DNA of 64,000 nucleotides. It comes from Mortierella alpina (lineage: Eukaryota > Mortierellomycota > Mortierellomycetes > Mortierellales > Mortierellaceae). The notes beneath the pieces were generated by a model. The model was not told the origin of the DNA. It did no database searches and saw nothing but the letters and a program-made list of their open reading frames with translations. Within the stretch, counting starts at the first letter, position 1; the number at the start of each line of letters is the position of its first letter. A program made the position numbers and the translations under genes. Shown piece by piece: positions 1 to 12,119 of this stretch. Location: positions 3,534,001 to 3,598,000 of the forward strand of contig JANATF010000002.1 in NCBI GenBank assembly GCA_029449245.1, written 5' to 3'.

Positions 1-2
1 CC

Positions 3-599
3 TCGGATATCACCCGTACGTTCCCCTTGAACGGCAAGTATGCCGGTGATGCCAAGACCATCTACGAGATTGTCCTTCAGATGCAGAAGGCTGTCTTGGA
101 GTCCATGAAGCCCGGTGTTCAGTATGAAGCCATGCATCGATTGGCGAGCAAGATCGCCGTCGAGGGTCTGCAGAAGGCTGGTGTCTTGAAGGCCGAGTTC
201 TCTGTCGAGGAGTTGCTCGAGAAGCACATTGACGGTGTCTTCTTCCCCCACGGTTTGGGCCACATGATTGGTTTGGATGTCCACGATGTTGGAGGTTATC
301 CCAAGGGTGTTGAGCGTATCCAGGCACCTGGACTCCAGTATCTTCGCATGCGTCGTGTGCTGGAGGCTGGATTTGTGGTCACTGTCGAGCCCGGTATTTA
401 CTTTGTCGAGTTCATCCTCAACGCTGCCAAGAACGACGATGCCAATGTCGGCAAGTACATCAATTGGGATGTCGTCGAGCGCTTTGCCAAGGTCGGCGGT
501 GTCCGTATCGAGGATTGCGTTGCCATCACCGAGACTGGTATTGACAACTTGACGGTCGCTCCCAAGGAGATTGCCGAGATTGAGGCCATCATGGCTTAA
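3..599 (+). CDS. PEPD: Xaa-Pro dipeptidase (prolidase), C-terminal part
   Basis: This is the 3' end of a cytosolic M24B metallopeptidase that cleaves dipeptides with C-terminal proline. The open frame enters from the left edge with no intron visible, giving 198 residues up to TAA. Seen: the metal-ligand histidine region GHMIGLDVHDVGG, the glutamate motif VTVEPGIYF, and a second glutamate in GVRIED close to the C-terminus, in the order usual for prolidase. The ending IEAIMA matches the usual IEACMA-type tail of eukaryotic prolidase (established knowledge). The N-terminal creatinase-like domain and the start lie outside the window, so intactness cannot be judged. It is convergent with the small minus-strand ORF at 755-1072. 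Confidence 0.95.
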   Translation, partial: SDITRTFPLNGKYAGDAKTIYEIVLQMQKAVLESMKPGVQYEAMHRLASKIAVEGLQKAGVLKAEFSVEELLEKHIDGVFFPHGLGHMIGLDVHDVGGYPKGVERIQAPGLQYLRMRRVLEAGFVVTVEPGIYFVEFILNAAKNDDANVGKYINWDVVERFAKVGGVRIEDCVAITETGIDNLTVAPKEIAEIEAIMA

Positions 600-754
600 G
601 CGTAGAGTCACCTCCCTTGCCTGAATCCGCCTTTGTATAATACAATCACAAAACACGCTGTTTTTCCCTGTCCATGATACTTTTTCATTGACCCGTTTTT
701 TGTTTGAATGCTTATGTCCGTGTCGAGTGGCCTCGGATACACGGAAGTTTGCGA

Positions 755-1072
755 CTACACAGAGAGTGTGGCCGTCTTCTCAATCATATCCTCCATTTCC
801 AGACTCCTGATCTGCTTCTGGAGCATCTCACAGAAGGCGACTAACGCCACTGGTTCCTGCCCTTGCTCCCGAAGGATCCGGATCTCCTCCTGTACGCGTT
901 GCTCCTCTTGCTTGAACCAGTCAATCAGGTCTGCCATATCGTCGTCGTCGTCGTTGGAATTAGTGCCCTGTCCCAAGGCCACACTGTCACTCGCCCCGCT
1001 CTTGCTGTCTTTATGCAAGTTTGAATCCAGCTCCATGTCCCCGTCCCCGTCCCCTTCCATGTTCATGCTCAT
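755..1072 (-). CDS. small hypothetical acidic coiled-coil protein
   Basis: A 105-residue ORF that I do not recognise. It starts MSMNMEGDGDGD, has a Ser/Asn-rich middle with five aspartates in a row, and ends in a charged helix-forming stretch (DLIDWFKQEEQRVQEEIRIL and on) with heptad-like spacing that suggests a short coiled coil. A good 3' splice-like sequence (TTCTCTCTGCAG) lies 2 nt before the ATG, so there may be a 5' leader intron or an upstream exon. Joining it to the last exon of DPH7 upstream puts it out of frame, so it is not part of that gene. It could be a genuine small gene or a chance ORF. Confidence 0.45.
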   Translation of the reverse strand: MSMNMEGDGDGDMELDSNLHKDSKSGASDSVALGQGTNSNDDDDDMADLIDWFKQEEQRVQEEIRILREQGQEPVALVAFCEMLQKQIRSLEMEDMIEKTATLSV

Positions 1073-1416
1073 TGCTGCAGAGAGAACTATAAAGTGAATG
1101 TCAAGAGCATAGAGTCTTTATGATAAGAATGAGGTGCAGCACTTTATATTTTCCTTCATGTCTTCCAGCATACTTGCCAGCGGTTGAAGCCGATTCAGGA
1201 ATCCTGGATGAATGTGTTGATGAAAGTGTTGAGCGTAAGGAGAAGAGGAAGGTTTTTTTTCTTTGTGTCACGATGATATTGGTGGCGTCTTTTTTTTCTC
1301 ATTCGTCTTGAACACATGGAGAAGGACGCCTAGTGGCCCATGAACATAAATAATAATGTCAAATCAGAGCTTCGAAAAGAAAGTGAGAAAGAAGGTCCAA
1401 AAGCAGAAAAAAACAC

Positions 1417-3068
1417 TTACCAGAGATGGATCAAATGATCATAGAAGGAACAGCTCACGACCAGCGGCATCTCGGACGGCGTGGGCGGTTCAGCATAGGA
1501 CCAATCGACACCGTACGCAAGACTCTTGTGCTCCATAAAGCTCGAGCCGATCGAACCTGTCGACCAGCCCTCGTCATAGTGAATGACGTGGAATCCATTG
1601 TGCATACATCCCGCCAGAAGAACGTCCCTCTTGGTCGGATGCCACTTCAACCGCCACACTCCGCCTCCTGTTTCTGTGGTCGAGAGCGGCTGTCGCATGG
1701 ATCGCGTGTCCCAGATCAACACGGACTCGTCATAACTGAAAAAGTAATATAAAGATGGTCAACATGATAGCCAAATCTCACAAGTTTGGTTCTACGAGAA
1801 CATGTCATGTCATCATAGTAATAACAATAATCAGACCATCGTACCTTCCGGTGGCCAGCGTGAATTCATCATGAGGGTTAGACTGAATGCTGCAGACTCC
1901 CATGCGGTGACTAATGGCACGATTATGATATGAATGACAGTTTCAGCGTCGCGTCCTTTCTCCTGAATGCTCAAAAACGGCTGTTCGGATATAAACTTAC
2001 GCCTTGCTGGTAAACGTGGCGTAACTACAGTCCATCCTGGTGTCCCAGCCCTTCAGTCGACAGTCATCCGCACCAGTGTAAAGTACATTGGTATCATGAT
2101 AATTCCAGCCAACGATCCATGCCTCAAGATCATGCGCATGCCACGTCAAGCTTTCCGTGAGCGTTGATGACGAAGGGTCCATTTCCAGAATAGTGATATC
2201 GCCGTTGCTCAAGGACACTGCGATATTGGGCGCCGCGCTGAACATGGTAAGAAGTAAAAGCTCGGTGTTAGAGAATGTAGCAACGTTCAAGCATGCTGAG
2301 CAGTTCCTGTTGCAGTCTAAATGATTCCTTACCTCGCATTGACTCTGTTGGACCAGTCCAAGGAAAGGGCGAGTCTGTTTTCCGTATTTGTCGCGTACTT
2401 GGTAACGATCTCGAGGTCGCTGCCCTCAGTCTTGAACTGGTAAAGACTCAGGTCTCCGGAGGCATCGGCCACGCCTAGTGTTGGGTTTCCATTGATCAAG
2501 TGGTGCGACCTAGTTTGCGGTTGCTGTTAGCCAGAGTTCGTGGACAGCCCTCGTAGAGTTTAGTTGAGAAAGACTATTTTCGTTTGCATACCATTTCATA
2601 TCCAGGATGGCGGCTGTTTCGATGCAGGCCGTGTTTTTCCTAATCCCGAAGCAAATGTTGAGAATGACTTTCGGTCAGGCATGAACGTTCGCTGGCAGTT
2701 TTTTTTTTTTGAATGCGAAAGGTCGTGGTCACTCACAGGTCCAGAGAGTCGTCTTTGTCGCCCAGGACGTCATACACCAGCAACCTTCCGAGTCGGAGCA
2801 TAGGCTTTTCAGCCTTGACCTCCTCCTCGTCGTCATCGCTATCGTCCTGCGCTGCTCTACTTGACTCCTGCTCTGGCTCTTGATCGTGCTCTGTAGTATC
2901 GTTTGAAGCGGACCCGTCCTCGCGCTCGTCCTTGGCGAGCTGGTACGTGCCGCAGGCGAGAAGGTTGGCGTGGCTGCTGAATGGACAGAACTCGATGCTG
3001 TCCGCGCTGTAAATGGTGTCGTCTGATCCCAGAGAGACCGAATTAACTGCAGTCATGGTGCTGATCAA
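1417..3068 (-). CDS. DPH7: diphthine methyltransferase, WD40 repeat protein
   Basis: Cytosolic WD40 enzyme that demethylates methylated diphthine on elongation factor 2, the step before the final amidation of diphthamide (known for yeast Rrt2/human DPH7). Exons on the minus strand: 3068-2737, 2639-2592, 2509-2333, 2237-2001, 1910-1845 and 1735-1417, in frame for 392 residues. Family-specific stretches are visible: IETAAILDMKW in exon 2, TGADDCRLKGWDTR, MGVCSIQSNPHDE, GSYDESVLIWDTR, GGVWRLKWHPT and the terminal CSFYDHLIHLW. An acidic Glu/Asp-rich insert sits at about residues 55-90. A second ATG four codons in could be the true start. The stop TAA overlaps a perfect donor consensus, but no in-frame continuation was found. 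It is divergent from GCP4, sharing a 228-bp spacer. Confidence 0.92.
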
Positions 3069-3296
3069 CTTCTAAGAAGGACGGGCGTGGTGAAGTAGAA
3101 ACGCTGTGCCCGTTCTAACTTCCAAGAGAATGTATGCTCAAAAGCCACCGCATTGTCCTTTTTTTTTTTGAAGTGCACAACCTGTGCCTCAAACTATTTC
3201 TGCATTGCTTCCTCGCCCAGGACACGCACATCACGTCCCCACACCAGCAGCTGCAGACCAGGACAACACCGTGGACGCGCTAGGACACACAAGGAG

Positions 3297-5854
3297 ATGC
3301 TTCATGAGCTCCTCGTCACCCTCTCGGGATACCCGGGCGACATCTTTCGTCCATTCCCACAGGAGCCAGAGGTTGCAACAACATTTGCCGTGACAGACTT
3401 TCCGATGCTGCATCCTGCCGAGAAGGAAGGTCTCGACCGACTGGCACAGCTCGGCTTCTACTTTCAACAGTTCAACGCCTTTATCGCTTCTTGCAGGTCC
3501 TCTTCCCATTACTCTTCTCAGAAAACCGGCACTTCAGCTCCGTCACAGCCTGGACTCTACTTGACGGCCCTCGCCAACTCGTTGGAAAGGAAGCTTCAGA
3601 GCTATCGCCAAGTTATTATCGATACCGAGTCTGCCATTCTTTCTGGAGAGGATAATCTAGGAGGCATAGTTCCGCTTCCGACTATTGCAGCTCGCTTTGC
3701 CCCGTTCCAACTCGTCTTTCCCGCCATCTCCAATCTCGTCACGGAAATTCAGAGCGCGTCCGCTTCCAACACGCCGTTTGTGGGCGGCATGCTGATCAAC
3801 CTCTTGCAGGACAAGGCTGCTTCAGGCGTGCCTATCCAGAAAGAATGGATGGATGAGCTACTTCGAGGGTGCTGTGGTGTCATGATGCGACAGATCGTAT
3901 GCTGGGTGGTCTATGGCCAGATTCAGGATCCTTTTGGAGAATTTTTCATTGTGCGATGTCACCCAGCATCCAGCGTGGGAGATTCAGAGAGGTCCTCAGA
4001 AAGTCTACTGCGATCACGATCCGCCACCTCATTCACTGCAACGCGGAAAGCTTCAACAAACAATTTTGCAGCACCAATCTCCAAGTGGCAAACAGAGTAT
4101 GCGCTTGACGAAAGCATGATCCCCGCCATGATACCCACTACTCTAGTCGAAGCAATGCTCTTCATCGGCAAATCGATCGCAACAGCAGGGCAGGCTCAAC
4201 CCAAACCAACTCCTATACCTCAGTCCATGATAGCACGCCATCTGGAATTGATTTTGCCACTTGTCGATGCCATTTCAAAACCATCCACTCCGGACAGCCA
4301 ATCCATCTCTGGCGAGATCCTAAACGTCAACCAACTCACGAACGTCATTCACCTAATCCGAAGAGATATCGCTAACCACCTGTGGGTTGTCGTTCAAGTC
4401 GGAGAAAAGGTTATCAGGACGCTGAAGTCATTCAGGAGATATTTCTTGCTCTGCGACGGCGAATATGGCCTAGGGCTGATCGAGGTACTGGACGAGTTCA
4501 AGCGAAATCGACTTTCCAGATTAGGGCAGCTCTCTTCCGCCACCTCCGCTTCAGTGTCAATACGCGATCATGATTTGGGTGGCATGCTCTCCAAGGCTGC
4601 CCAGAACACTCCAGCACAAGATGACCCAGCACTCCAGAGCTTCGAACTTCGACTGCTGAGGGTCCCGAAAACAAGGGATGGCTCAGGAGAATCCATGGAG
4701 GTTACGGCAACCACGACTACTGGCATGTTTGACGATCAGCTCCTCGGCATCCCAGTACGGCTTTGGTATACACTTGCGTGGCCCCTGGACCTTTTCCTCA
4801 CAAGCGAAGACATTGAGCACTATGGCGACGTGTTTGCGTTTCTTATGACCGTGCGCAAGGCGCAAGTGAAACTTCAACAGGCATGGATCGATGTCAAAGC
4901 TTTGACACAGCAAATGAGTAACAGGAGGCGTGGCCGAGGCGCAAGGGCGTATGACAAGCAGATCAAGGGCACGGACAACATCACTACGGACTACGAGCAG
5001 GAGGCAGAGATGCTAAAACATATTGGTACAATACGGTCAGATATGATCTTTGTTGTGGACTGTCTCTGGACATATATTCAGGTACCTATCCTCTACTCCT
5101 TTCATGTATTCTGACGCCGCTGTGAAATCCATTTGAAGCACTCTTGCTCACCCAGCTGTCTGTTATCCGGTATCGCCTTTTTAGATGGACGTGATAGGAC
5201 CTACATACGACTGTCTGCTCCAGACGATTGTCACGCATGAGGCTGACCATCGAAACCCTACTGGAAATCCTAGTGAATCGGCGTCATCGCACTCTTTTGA
5301 TTCCATCCACAGCTCACATGCTGAAGCGCTACATGAGATTCGAAGGGCATGCTTTTTGACTTCAACGACACTATCCTCCGCCATCAAAAGCATTCTTTCA
5401 GGGACAGAGACGTTTTGCGGGATCCTCGGACGCCGTGCTGCAGGTCAGGACGGTTTTCAGGCAGGCATCGGAGAGGAACAAGATAAAAGTGTTTGGCAGG
5501 ACTGGACTGATATCTCTCGGCTTAATCAGGTACAACTTAACTTGCCTTCTCCTGTCAAATACCTGATCATCGTTTACAACTCTCAGAGACTCACCAACCT
5601 CGCCGTAACTGGAAACCTTTGACTTGCAGGTATTTAGGGACGATACAAAAAAGCTATTCTCGCATCTCTCTATCGTTTCCAGGTCAGGGACTCTTGGCGA
5701 CGGGCCTGTTCTCAAGCGGAGCGTATCTGGCCTGGGCTCAAGTCTTTTAGGCAATGGCCCCTCGTCGTTCGATGTGATCCGACAGGTGGACCAACTGCTC
5801 CTCCGGCTGGAGTACTCCAAGGCGATGTGGTTCTCCAACGCCGAGAAGGGCTAA
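3297..5854 (+). CDS. GCP4: gamma-tubulin complex component 4
   Basis: Subunit of the gamma-tubulin ring complex that nucleates microtubules at the spindle pole body. Exons 3297-5081, 5185-5529 and 5630-5854 join in phase 0 for 784 residues. The start MLHELLVTLSGYPG was chosen because it matches the conserved GCP4 N-terminus (MIHELLLALSGYPG type); an in-frame upstream extension from 3153 is probably leader. Further family features are FPMLHPAEKEGLDRLAQLG near residue 40, the GRIP1-like N-terminal half, the GRIP2 segment ending the first exon (IFVVDCLWTYIQ followed by MDVIGPTYDCLLQ), and a leucine-rich C-terminal helix LLLRLEYSKAMWF. It carries a Ser/Thr-rich insert typical of fungal GCPs. It lies 236 bp upstream of SF3B2 on the same strand. 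Confidence 0.93.
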
Positions 5855-6090
5855 TAAATACAATCATACCAGGCGCAGTATCGTCTCGCAGGATCATAGG
5901 GGGTGGTTAGAAGAAAGGAAACATGGAGGATAGTTTGAATGCTTGAACGCGCCAATCGCTACATTTAAGGGCTGCTTTGCTACAAGCCACCAGAAGGCAT
6001 TCTTCAAGGCGATCGGTTGAATGGATTGCTGCGTGTTTTTGCCCTCCTCAATCCTTCAACTCCTGCCCCTGCACTACACCTCATCCAACC

Positions 6091-8388
6091 ATGGCCATTG
6101 CACAGGAAGGCGCAGCGTCTACCGCTGGAACAGAGTCAGACGCCATGGCCGCCCAGGCTAATAACAGCAGTAACAACAACAACAACATCAAGAAGCAGAC
6201 GAAAACTCGCAGAAGGAAAAAGACCAAGGCGCAATCAGCCAACGGCGATTCCGCCAGCAAGTTCGACGAAGACAAGGACGCAGAGAACGCCAAGGAGGTA
6301 AACAAGAATGGACATTCTTAGCAGTGGTCAATTTCCACCTTCCAGCACCCTGCTTCCATGGTTAATGCGAGTCTCTTCGAACTCCAACGCCCGACACACC
6401 TTGCAAAGAAAAAAACCATCATCAGTGGATGGTTACTGACACCTCTCGCCTTTCCATTCTCTTCGTTTGCCTCTCGATGGTTTTCCTTTGTTATTATAGT
6501 CGCTGAATGTACAAGTCGAATGGGTACCAGAAAAGCCAATGGAATTAGCTCCTGGATTCGAACAATTTCAAGATGTTTTCAAGCACTTTCAGCTGCATGA
6601 TCTCGAGGCAGAGGTAAGAACATTACTGACGCATGATTTCGTTGTCTGGGTAGAATCATAGTTCAAAGGCTCTCCTGATAGTAACATCCAAAAACCTGCT
6701 CATATTTTGACTATTTAGACCAAGCCAGAGGATGGTGACACGGAGACGGACGCAAAGGAGGCTGATAAGAAAGCAGACGACTCAGGATCCGAGGAAGAAG
6801 ACGACGCAGCCAAGGAAGCAGCGAGTAAAAAAAAACTGAAGCGACTCAACCGGATGAGCGTTGCGGTGTTGAAGCAGATGGCGAAGCACCCAGAGGTGGT
6901 GGAGTGGATCGATGTCACATCCTCAGATCCCAACCTGTTGGTCCAGCTCAAGGGCTATCGCAACACAGTCCCCGTCCCTGGACACTGGAGTCAAAAGCGC
7001 AAGTATCTGCAGGGCAAGCGTGGAATCGAAAAGATGCCGTTTGAGCTACCTGAATTTATCAAGGACACAGGAATCATGGAACTGAGGAATGCTGTCAAGG
7101 AGAAGGAGGATGCTTCAAAGCTCAAGACCAAGACCAGGGAGCGAGTACAGCCAAAGATGGGCAAGATCGACATTGATTACCAGAAGCTGCACGATGCCTT
7201 CTTCCGGTACCAGACCCGACCCCGGTTGTCGATGCACGGAGAATTGTAAGCTTTTGTTATGCGATTTGATCTTTAGGCCTATTTGTACCGTGCGACTCAT
7301 TACCTCTGTGTTGGCCTAGTATACACCCTAACATGTTTTTCTCATTTGTAGATATCATGAGGGCAAGGAGTTCGACACAAAGGCCAAGGAGGTCAAGCCC
7401 GGACATCTGTCGGAAGAACTCATTGCAGCTCTGTCTATTCCACCTCTTGCACCACCGCCATGGCTGATCAACATGCAACGCTACGGACCACCACCTGGGT
7501 ACAAAAATCTCAAGATCCCAGGTCTGAACGCGCCTATCCCAGAGGGAGCACAGTGGGGATATCACCCCGGTGGATGGGGCAAGCCTCCTGTTGATGAGTT
7601 CAACCGACCTTTGTATGGAGATGTCTTTGGATCAGCCCAAAGCGAAATACAGTCCGAGTTCATGGAGCCAGTTGAGAAGACGCTGTGGGGCGAACTCGAT
7701 TCTGAAGAGGAGGAAGAAGAGGAGGAGGAAGAAGAAGAGGAGGAAGAGGAAGAGGAGGAGGAAGGCGAGGGCGAGAAGGAGGACGAGGATCTGCAGGAAG
7801 GGTTGGTCACACCCAGTGGCATGCAGAGTGTTGCCAGTGGACTGGAGACACCAGACTTTATCGAGTTGCGCAAGGACATCAGGAGGACAGCTGGAGACGA
7901 CGACGATGGAGCACCCAAGTCGCTGTATACAGTCATCCCTCAAAAACAAACCAGCATCCAGGGATTCATGGGCTCGCAGCACATTTACGATATCTCCGCT
8001 GCCACTGCTTCATCGTCTAGTAGCAAAAAGGTACTAGGGAATGCCTCTTTACCCACCCACCTTCGTCGACGTTGCATTTGGATCTCGTTGCATGCGAAAA
8101 TCATAACTAGGACATTGATACTGATCCGTCTTCTTTCCTTTTTTCTTATATTTTTAATAGCGCAAGACCATGGGTGAAGTCGAAGTTGCACTGGATCCTT
8201 CAGAGCTTGTTGACATGGACAAGGAGACATTGCAGGAGCGGTATGAACAGGAACTCGAGGCAGCAAGACCAGAATCTGAGCGCGAGAACGTCAGCGATCT
8301 CATGGACGAGCATTTCGCCAAGGAGTCCAAGAAGAGGAAACAGGCGCAGGCAAAGAAGGCGAACGCCAGAGACAAGAACATTTTCTAA
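6091..8388 (+). CDS. SF3B2: splicing factor 3B subunit 2 (SAP145/Cus1)
   Basis: U2 snRNP component of the SF3b complex that helps anchor U2 at the branch site. Exons 6091-6297, 6500-6613, 6719-7245, 7352-8030 and 8161-8388 give 584 residues. The diagnostic DUF382 core is present (HWSQKRKYLQGKRGIEK, PKMGKIDIDYQKLHDAFFR), followed by the PSP domain (PPPWLINMQRYGPPPGYKNL, GYHPGGWGKPPVDE, LYGDVFG). A tract of about 20 consecutive glutamates at 7705-7765 replaces the shorter acidic stretch of animal SF3B2. The C-terminal lysine-rich tail matches the family. The N-terminus is much shorter than the human protein and lacks a SAP domain, as in other fungal Cus1 proteins. Very confident in the family. 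Confidence 0.96.
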
Positions 8389-8657
8389 GGAACGCACTAA
8401 AAAACGTAGCACAGCCCTCCGATCGTTGAAGGATATAAAACAAACAACATCGCCAACAAATTATTCAGAAATATATCAGCGTTCGGAAGAAAAAAAAAAT
8501 CCTCCATCTATTACAGTGCTTGGAAGGGACGACGGGACAAAAAAAAAAAGGTAGACAAGGAAGAAAGAAAACTGTGTTGAATGTATGTATTTGCAAAAGT
8601 ATATATACGTCTAAAGTACAAAGTGTACAGGTTCATAAGGGACCGCCATCCGTTTTC

Positions 8658-11600
8658 TCAACGTCGCGACCATATCCCCGACAGGCGGTTCATCATTCCA
8701 GTTCGAGTCTTGCGCTCTCCAGCCTCCTGATTGACCGCCTCAGTGCTGGTCGCCTCAACAAGATCGCCTAGGCCACTACTACCACTCCAGAAGGAATGAT
8801 CTGGACCCGTATTCGACATCAAAGTGTTGTGGTCTTTGCCATGGTGATCCGAGCCGTACCACAGAAACCGAGAGAAGCGGCCCGAGACGGTTGCACTTCC
8901 TGAGAAGGACCCTCGACTCTTACTACTGCTACTACTACTACTACTACTACCTTTTCTGTTCAGGAGTGATAAGGCTTCGTTTTGCGAGCTCGATATTCCC
9001 AGCAATCTTGGTCCGATCTCCGGTTCCTCTTTCATCGTAAACAATGGATCGTGGATGCTCCGTCGACGATTCTTGTTCAGCACTTCATATTGTTCGTCCT
9101 CCATGCCAAGGCGATCACGGCTTGCAAACAGCCTCAAATCGAATGACTGCCGGACACCTGGCTCAGAAGCGGAGGCGTTCCTTCTAGCTGCAGAGACGCT
9201 GGTGTGAGACAAGGGAGGCTGAGAGGCACTGCGCGTCATGGGAGGACTTGCTTGTTGTTGTTGTTGACCCAGGTCGGTGGATGTTGTTCTTTCAATGGAA
9301 TCTTGTGCAGGAGGCTTGCCATCGTCCAGGACTTGCATCATGGGGTTGACCAGGGTAACGCAGGACGATTGACCCGACACGATCGTCTCAGATGTGGAGG
9401 CATCCGAATCCCGCCTGACTTTACTCTCCGATTGTCTCAAGTCCTCGTCCGTCACGGCAGGATCTGCAGAAGCAGAAGTGGCAGTCAGGTCAAGAACAGC
9501 CGCCGCGGCCGGGACAGGAGTTTGTGCTCTCAAAAGATCAAGCGACCTTTGCCGACGCAGATGGAGCGATGTGCGCGACGATAAAACACTCAAGGCCGAG
9601 ATGTCGATGGATCGCCGTCTCGACACATTATTGGAGATCGCCTCTGGAACCCCAACAAACAGCCCTGAGGAAGCAACTTTGTCCAATGGTGAATGCTGTT
9701 GAAGAGACGCGGACTTATGCTTGGAGCTCTGATCTTTCGGGTTGTTGTTGGTCTTACGCCCTCCTAACGTCTTCGGTTGCGGTTGCGTGGTCAGCAGACT
9801 CGCTGGTGGAAGAGCGTTGGCTTTTTTAGCAGCTGACATACAGTCGCGTCGCATAGCGCCGAATGTAGTCCTCGTGTGCAATGGCTCTGCATACATGGGC
9901 GACTTGGGAAGGTCACAGGAATGCCTTGGTGTTGCAGGTCCCGCTGGAGAAGTGGGTGACTCGATGATGCAGGGCAGGCTAACACGCCTCTGGCTGACGA
10001 TGCTGCGGGACATTGTGGCCGTAGCGGTAGAGATGGCGGTGGTGATCTGAGGAGGACTTGTCTGAAGAGCAAGGGACGTAGACGTGCTGTCTTTCTGAAG
10101 AATACCTGAGGATCGTGTTGGAGCCATGATAGCCGACACCCTTCGGCTAAAATCCCCACTGCTCCTCGGACTCGTGAACAGGTCTCGGTCTCGAATGTCA
10201 CTTAGGTCGGCCTCGGGTGTGAGCACCTGGATGCCTCTTTGCATGGAAGTGTGTTGATGGAGCACACTTGCGACGTCGGGATGGTTCCTCGCTGTTGCCA
10301 CCATGAATGGCGTCGTCCCATACTGCACCAGATAATTTATCCAAGGTTAGATATGCTTAAGCTAGACACTACCAAGGTCTTTTTTTTTTTTTATGAACTG
10401 TGCAGTTATTGATATAACTTGCCTTGTCCGCAGAATCTGCTATTGCTCCGTGTCGCAGGAGAATCTCGACAATGGTAAGGCACCCGTTTGCAGCGGCGAA
10501 ATGCAGAGGAGTCGACCCTGTGGTTCCCACGGATTGCCTTCATAATGAGAGAATAAGCGAGTCGAGTATGTCAGTGAAAATTACAGAAAATGTGCCCATG
10601 TGTAAAAGGGGAGCGCGAGAAGAACAGGCACGAAGGGGCAATGCCGCGCGCATGGACCAAGTCGGAAACTCAAAAAAGGGTGATACCGAGTGGAGGACAA
10701 AAAACGATTTGCTCGTGCGAGAACAAACCCCACACGGTCGCTCGATCATTCTCCCGCCCCTTCCTTCTATCCCACTCCCCCCACCCCCAAGTTCTCCCCA
10801 GAAGGGAAAAAAAATGTAACGTAGTACTTACGCCTTCTCTCCGTTGTACTTGCGCGCATGACGGCGGGCATTTACATCTGCGCCGCGGTCAATCAGAAAG
10901 AGGACCACAGGCACATTGGCGTTGCTGCAGCAGGCCGCGTGGATCGGAAGGACACCATTCAGGACCGAGTCAATCGGCTGACCATTATCGAGCGCAAACT
11001 TGACCAAGCCTATATCATATGCCACGTGTGCAGGGTTAGTCAACGCAATGCATCATTACCAGAGCCAGCATTCTCGCATAAGGACTCTATAGGGAGGAAG
11101 GATCTGTACCGAGATGCAAGCATGTTATAGACTGTTTGTAAAAGGGGGGGTAGATGGGAGGGCGAAGAAAATGGGAAGAAGGAAAAAAAAAACAAGAGCA
11201 AGGAAAATTAGGGAGGAGGATCGAGAATCAACGGGAATTTGGGTCCATGTGCAATGTTGGGATGGAAAGAAAAGGGTCTCTTGCTCTTTTTTTTCCTGCA
11301 GCACACTGAGAGCAAACTGGGATGTTCTTGTCGCGCTCGCGATGGCTTCCTGCTCAACACCACGTCCCCCTCTTTTGACCTAGGCGCGGGTGGTGTCCAG
11401 GCCACATCCAGGACCAGTCGGAACGATCGTCGATCCAAAGGACTCTGGGTGAGTGCTTCACCAAGGAACAAAGTGTCTGTCTCACCTCTGCCGTGGTACC
11501 ATTGTCCCACGGGCATGACACATTGTGCGCCAAGCGGACATTTCCTGCGGTAAGAAAAAAAAATAGTCGGAGGTAAAAGGGGGAACAGGGGTAGAGAACA

Positions 11601-12119
11601 CGGGCAGAGAGGGGGGTTTTTTTCGCTGGTTGATTCCGCATGGATGAACAGATAACACAGCTCGCATAAGCACAAAAATGTGCATGAACATGCCTTCCAC
11701 AATGCCGTGCGCCTTTGCCCTCTGTCGGGGGGGACGTGAAAGAGAAGGAGGGGTCCGAGAACGCAAAAAGACAGCACCATCCAGAGATACAGAGCAAAGA
11801 GTCAAAATCACGTCGCGCTGAGCTGAGCTGGGAGGTTCTTACCAAGGTTTCCAGACGCTGCTCCAGAGTGGAGTCCTAGGTTGAGTGTCTTTTTGCTCGT
11901 GTTCGACCCCGACTGCTTTGTTGGAGCAGAGATCCCCGTCATAGGGCTGAGTAATGGAGTGGACAGGACCGAGCTTGTGTATGGCGCGGTGTTGGAGAGC
12001 TGCAGGGTGGATGCCGGGTGAGAATGGAGTGCATGTGAGTCTGAATGTGAATGAATGGCGCTGAGGTGTGGAGAGGACGGCCCTGACCGAAGCTGAAGCA
12101 TGGCTCTCAGTGCAGCCAT
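8658..12119 (-). CDS. ankyrin-repeat protein of a conserved fungal family
   Basis: Large ankyrin protein of unknown function, likely cytoplasmic. Proposed exons: 12119-11843, 11544-11486, a microexon at about 11084-11060, 11009-10832, 10537-10423 and 10322-8658, giving 772 residues. Three to four ankyrin units are visible (VLPIHAACCSNANVPVVLFL, STPLHFAAANGCLTIVEIL, TTPFMVATARNHPDVASVL), preceded by a conserved NVRLAHNVSCPWDNGTTAE stretch I recall from fungal homologues. The last 555 codons are disordered and rich in Ser, Thr and Arg, with several RRxS-type sites that suggest phosphorylation; it ends in RLSGIWSRR. The intron 10422-10323 has a GC donor. The microexon phase is ambiguous (see findings). 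The start was chosen after a CT-rich leader. Confidence 0.75.

Noticed and set aside
3153-3296. Upstream start for GCP4
   Set aside because: The conserved family N-terminus begins exactly at the ATG at 3297.
7562-7936. Poly-serine ORF on the minus strand
   Set aside because: Mirror of the glutamate tract of SF3B2 on the opposite strand.
11208-11780. Extra coding exon of the ankyrin gene after 11486
   Set aside because: Open frame with a possible acceptor, but no donor in phase and the conserved segment order continues at about 11086.
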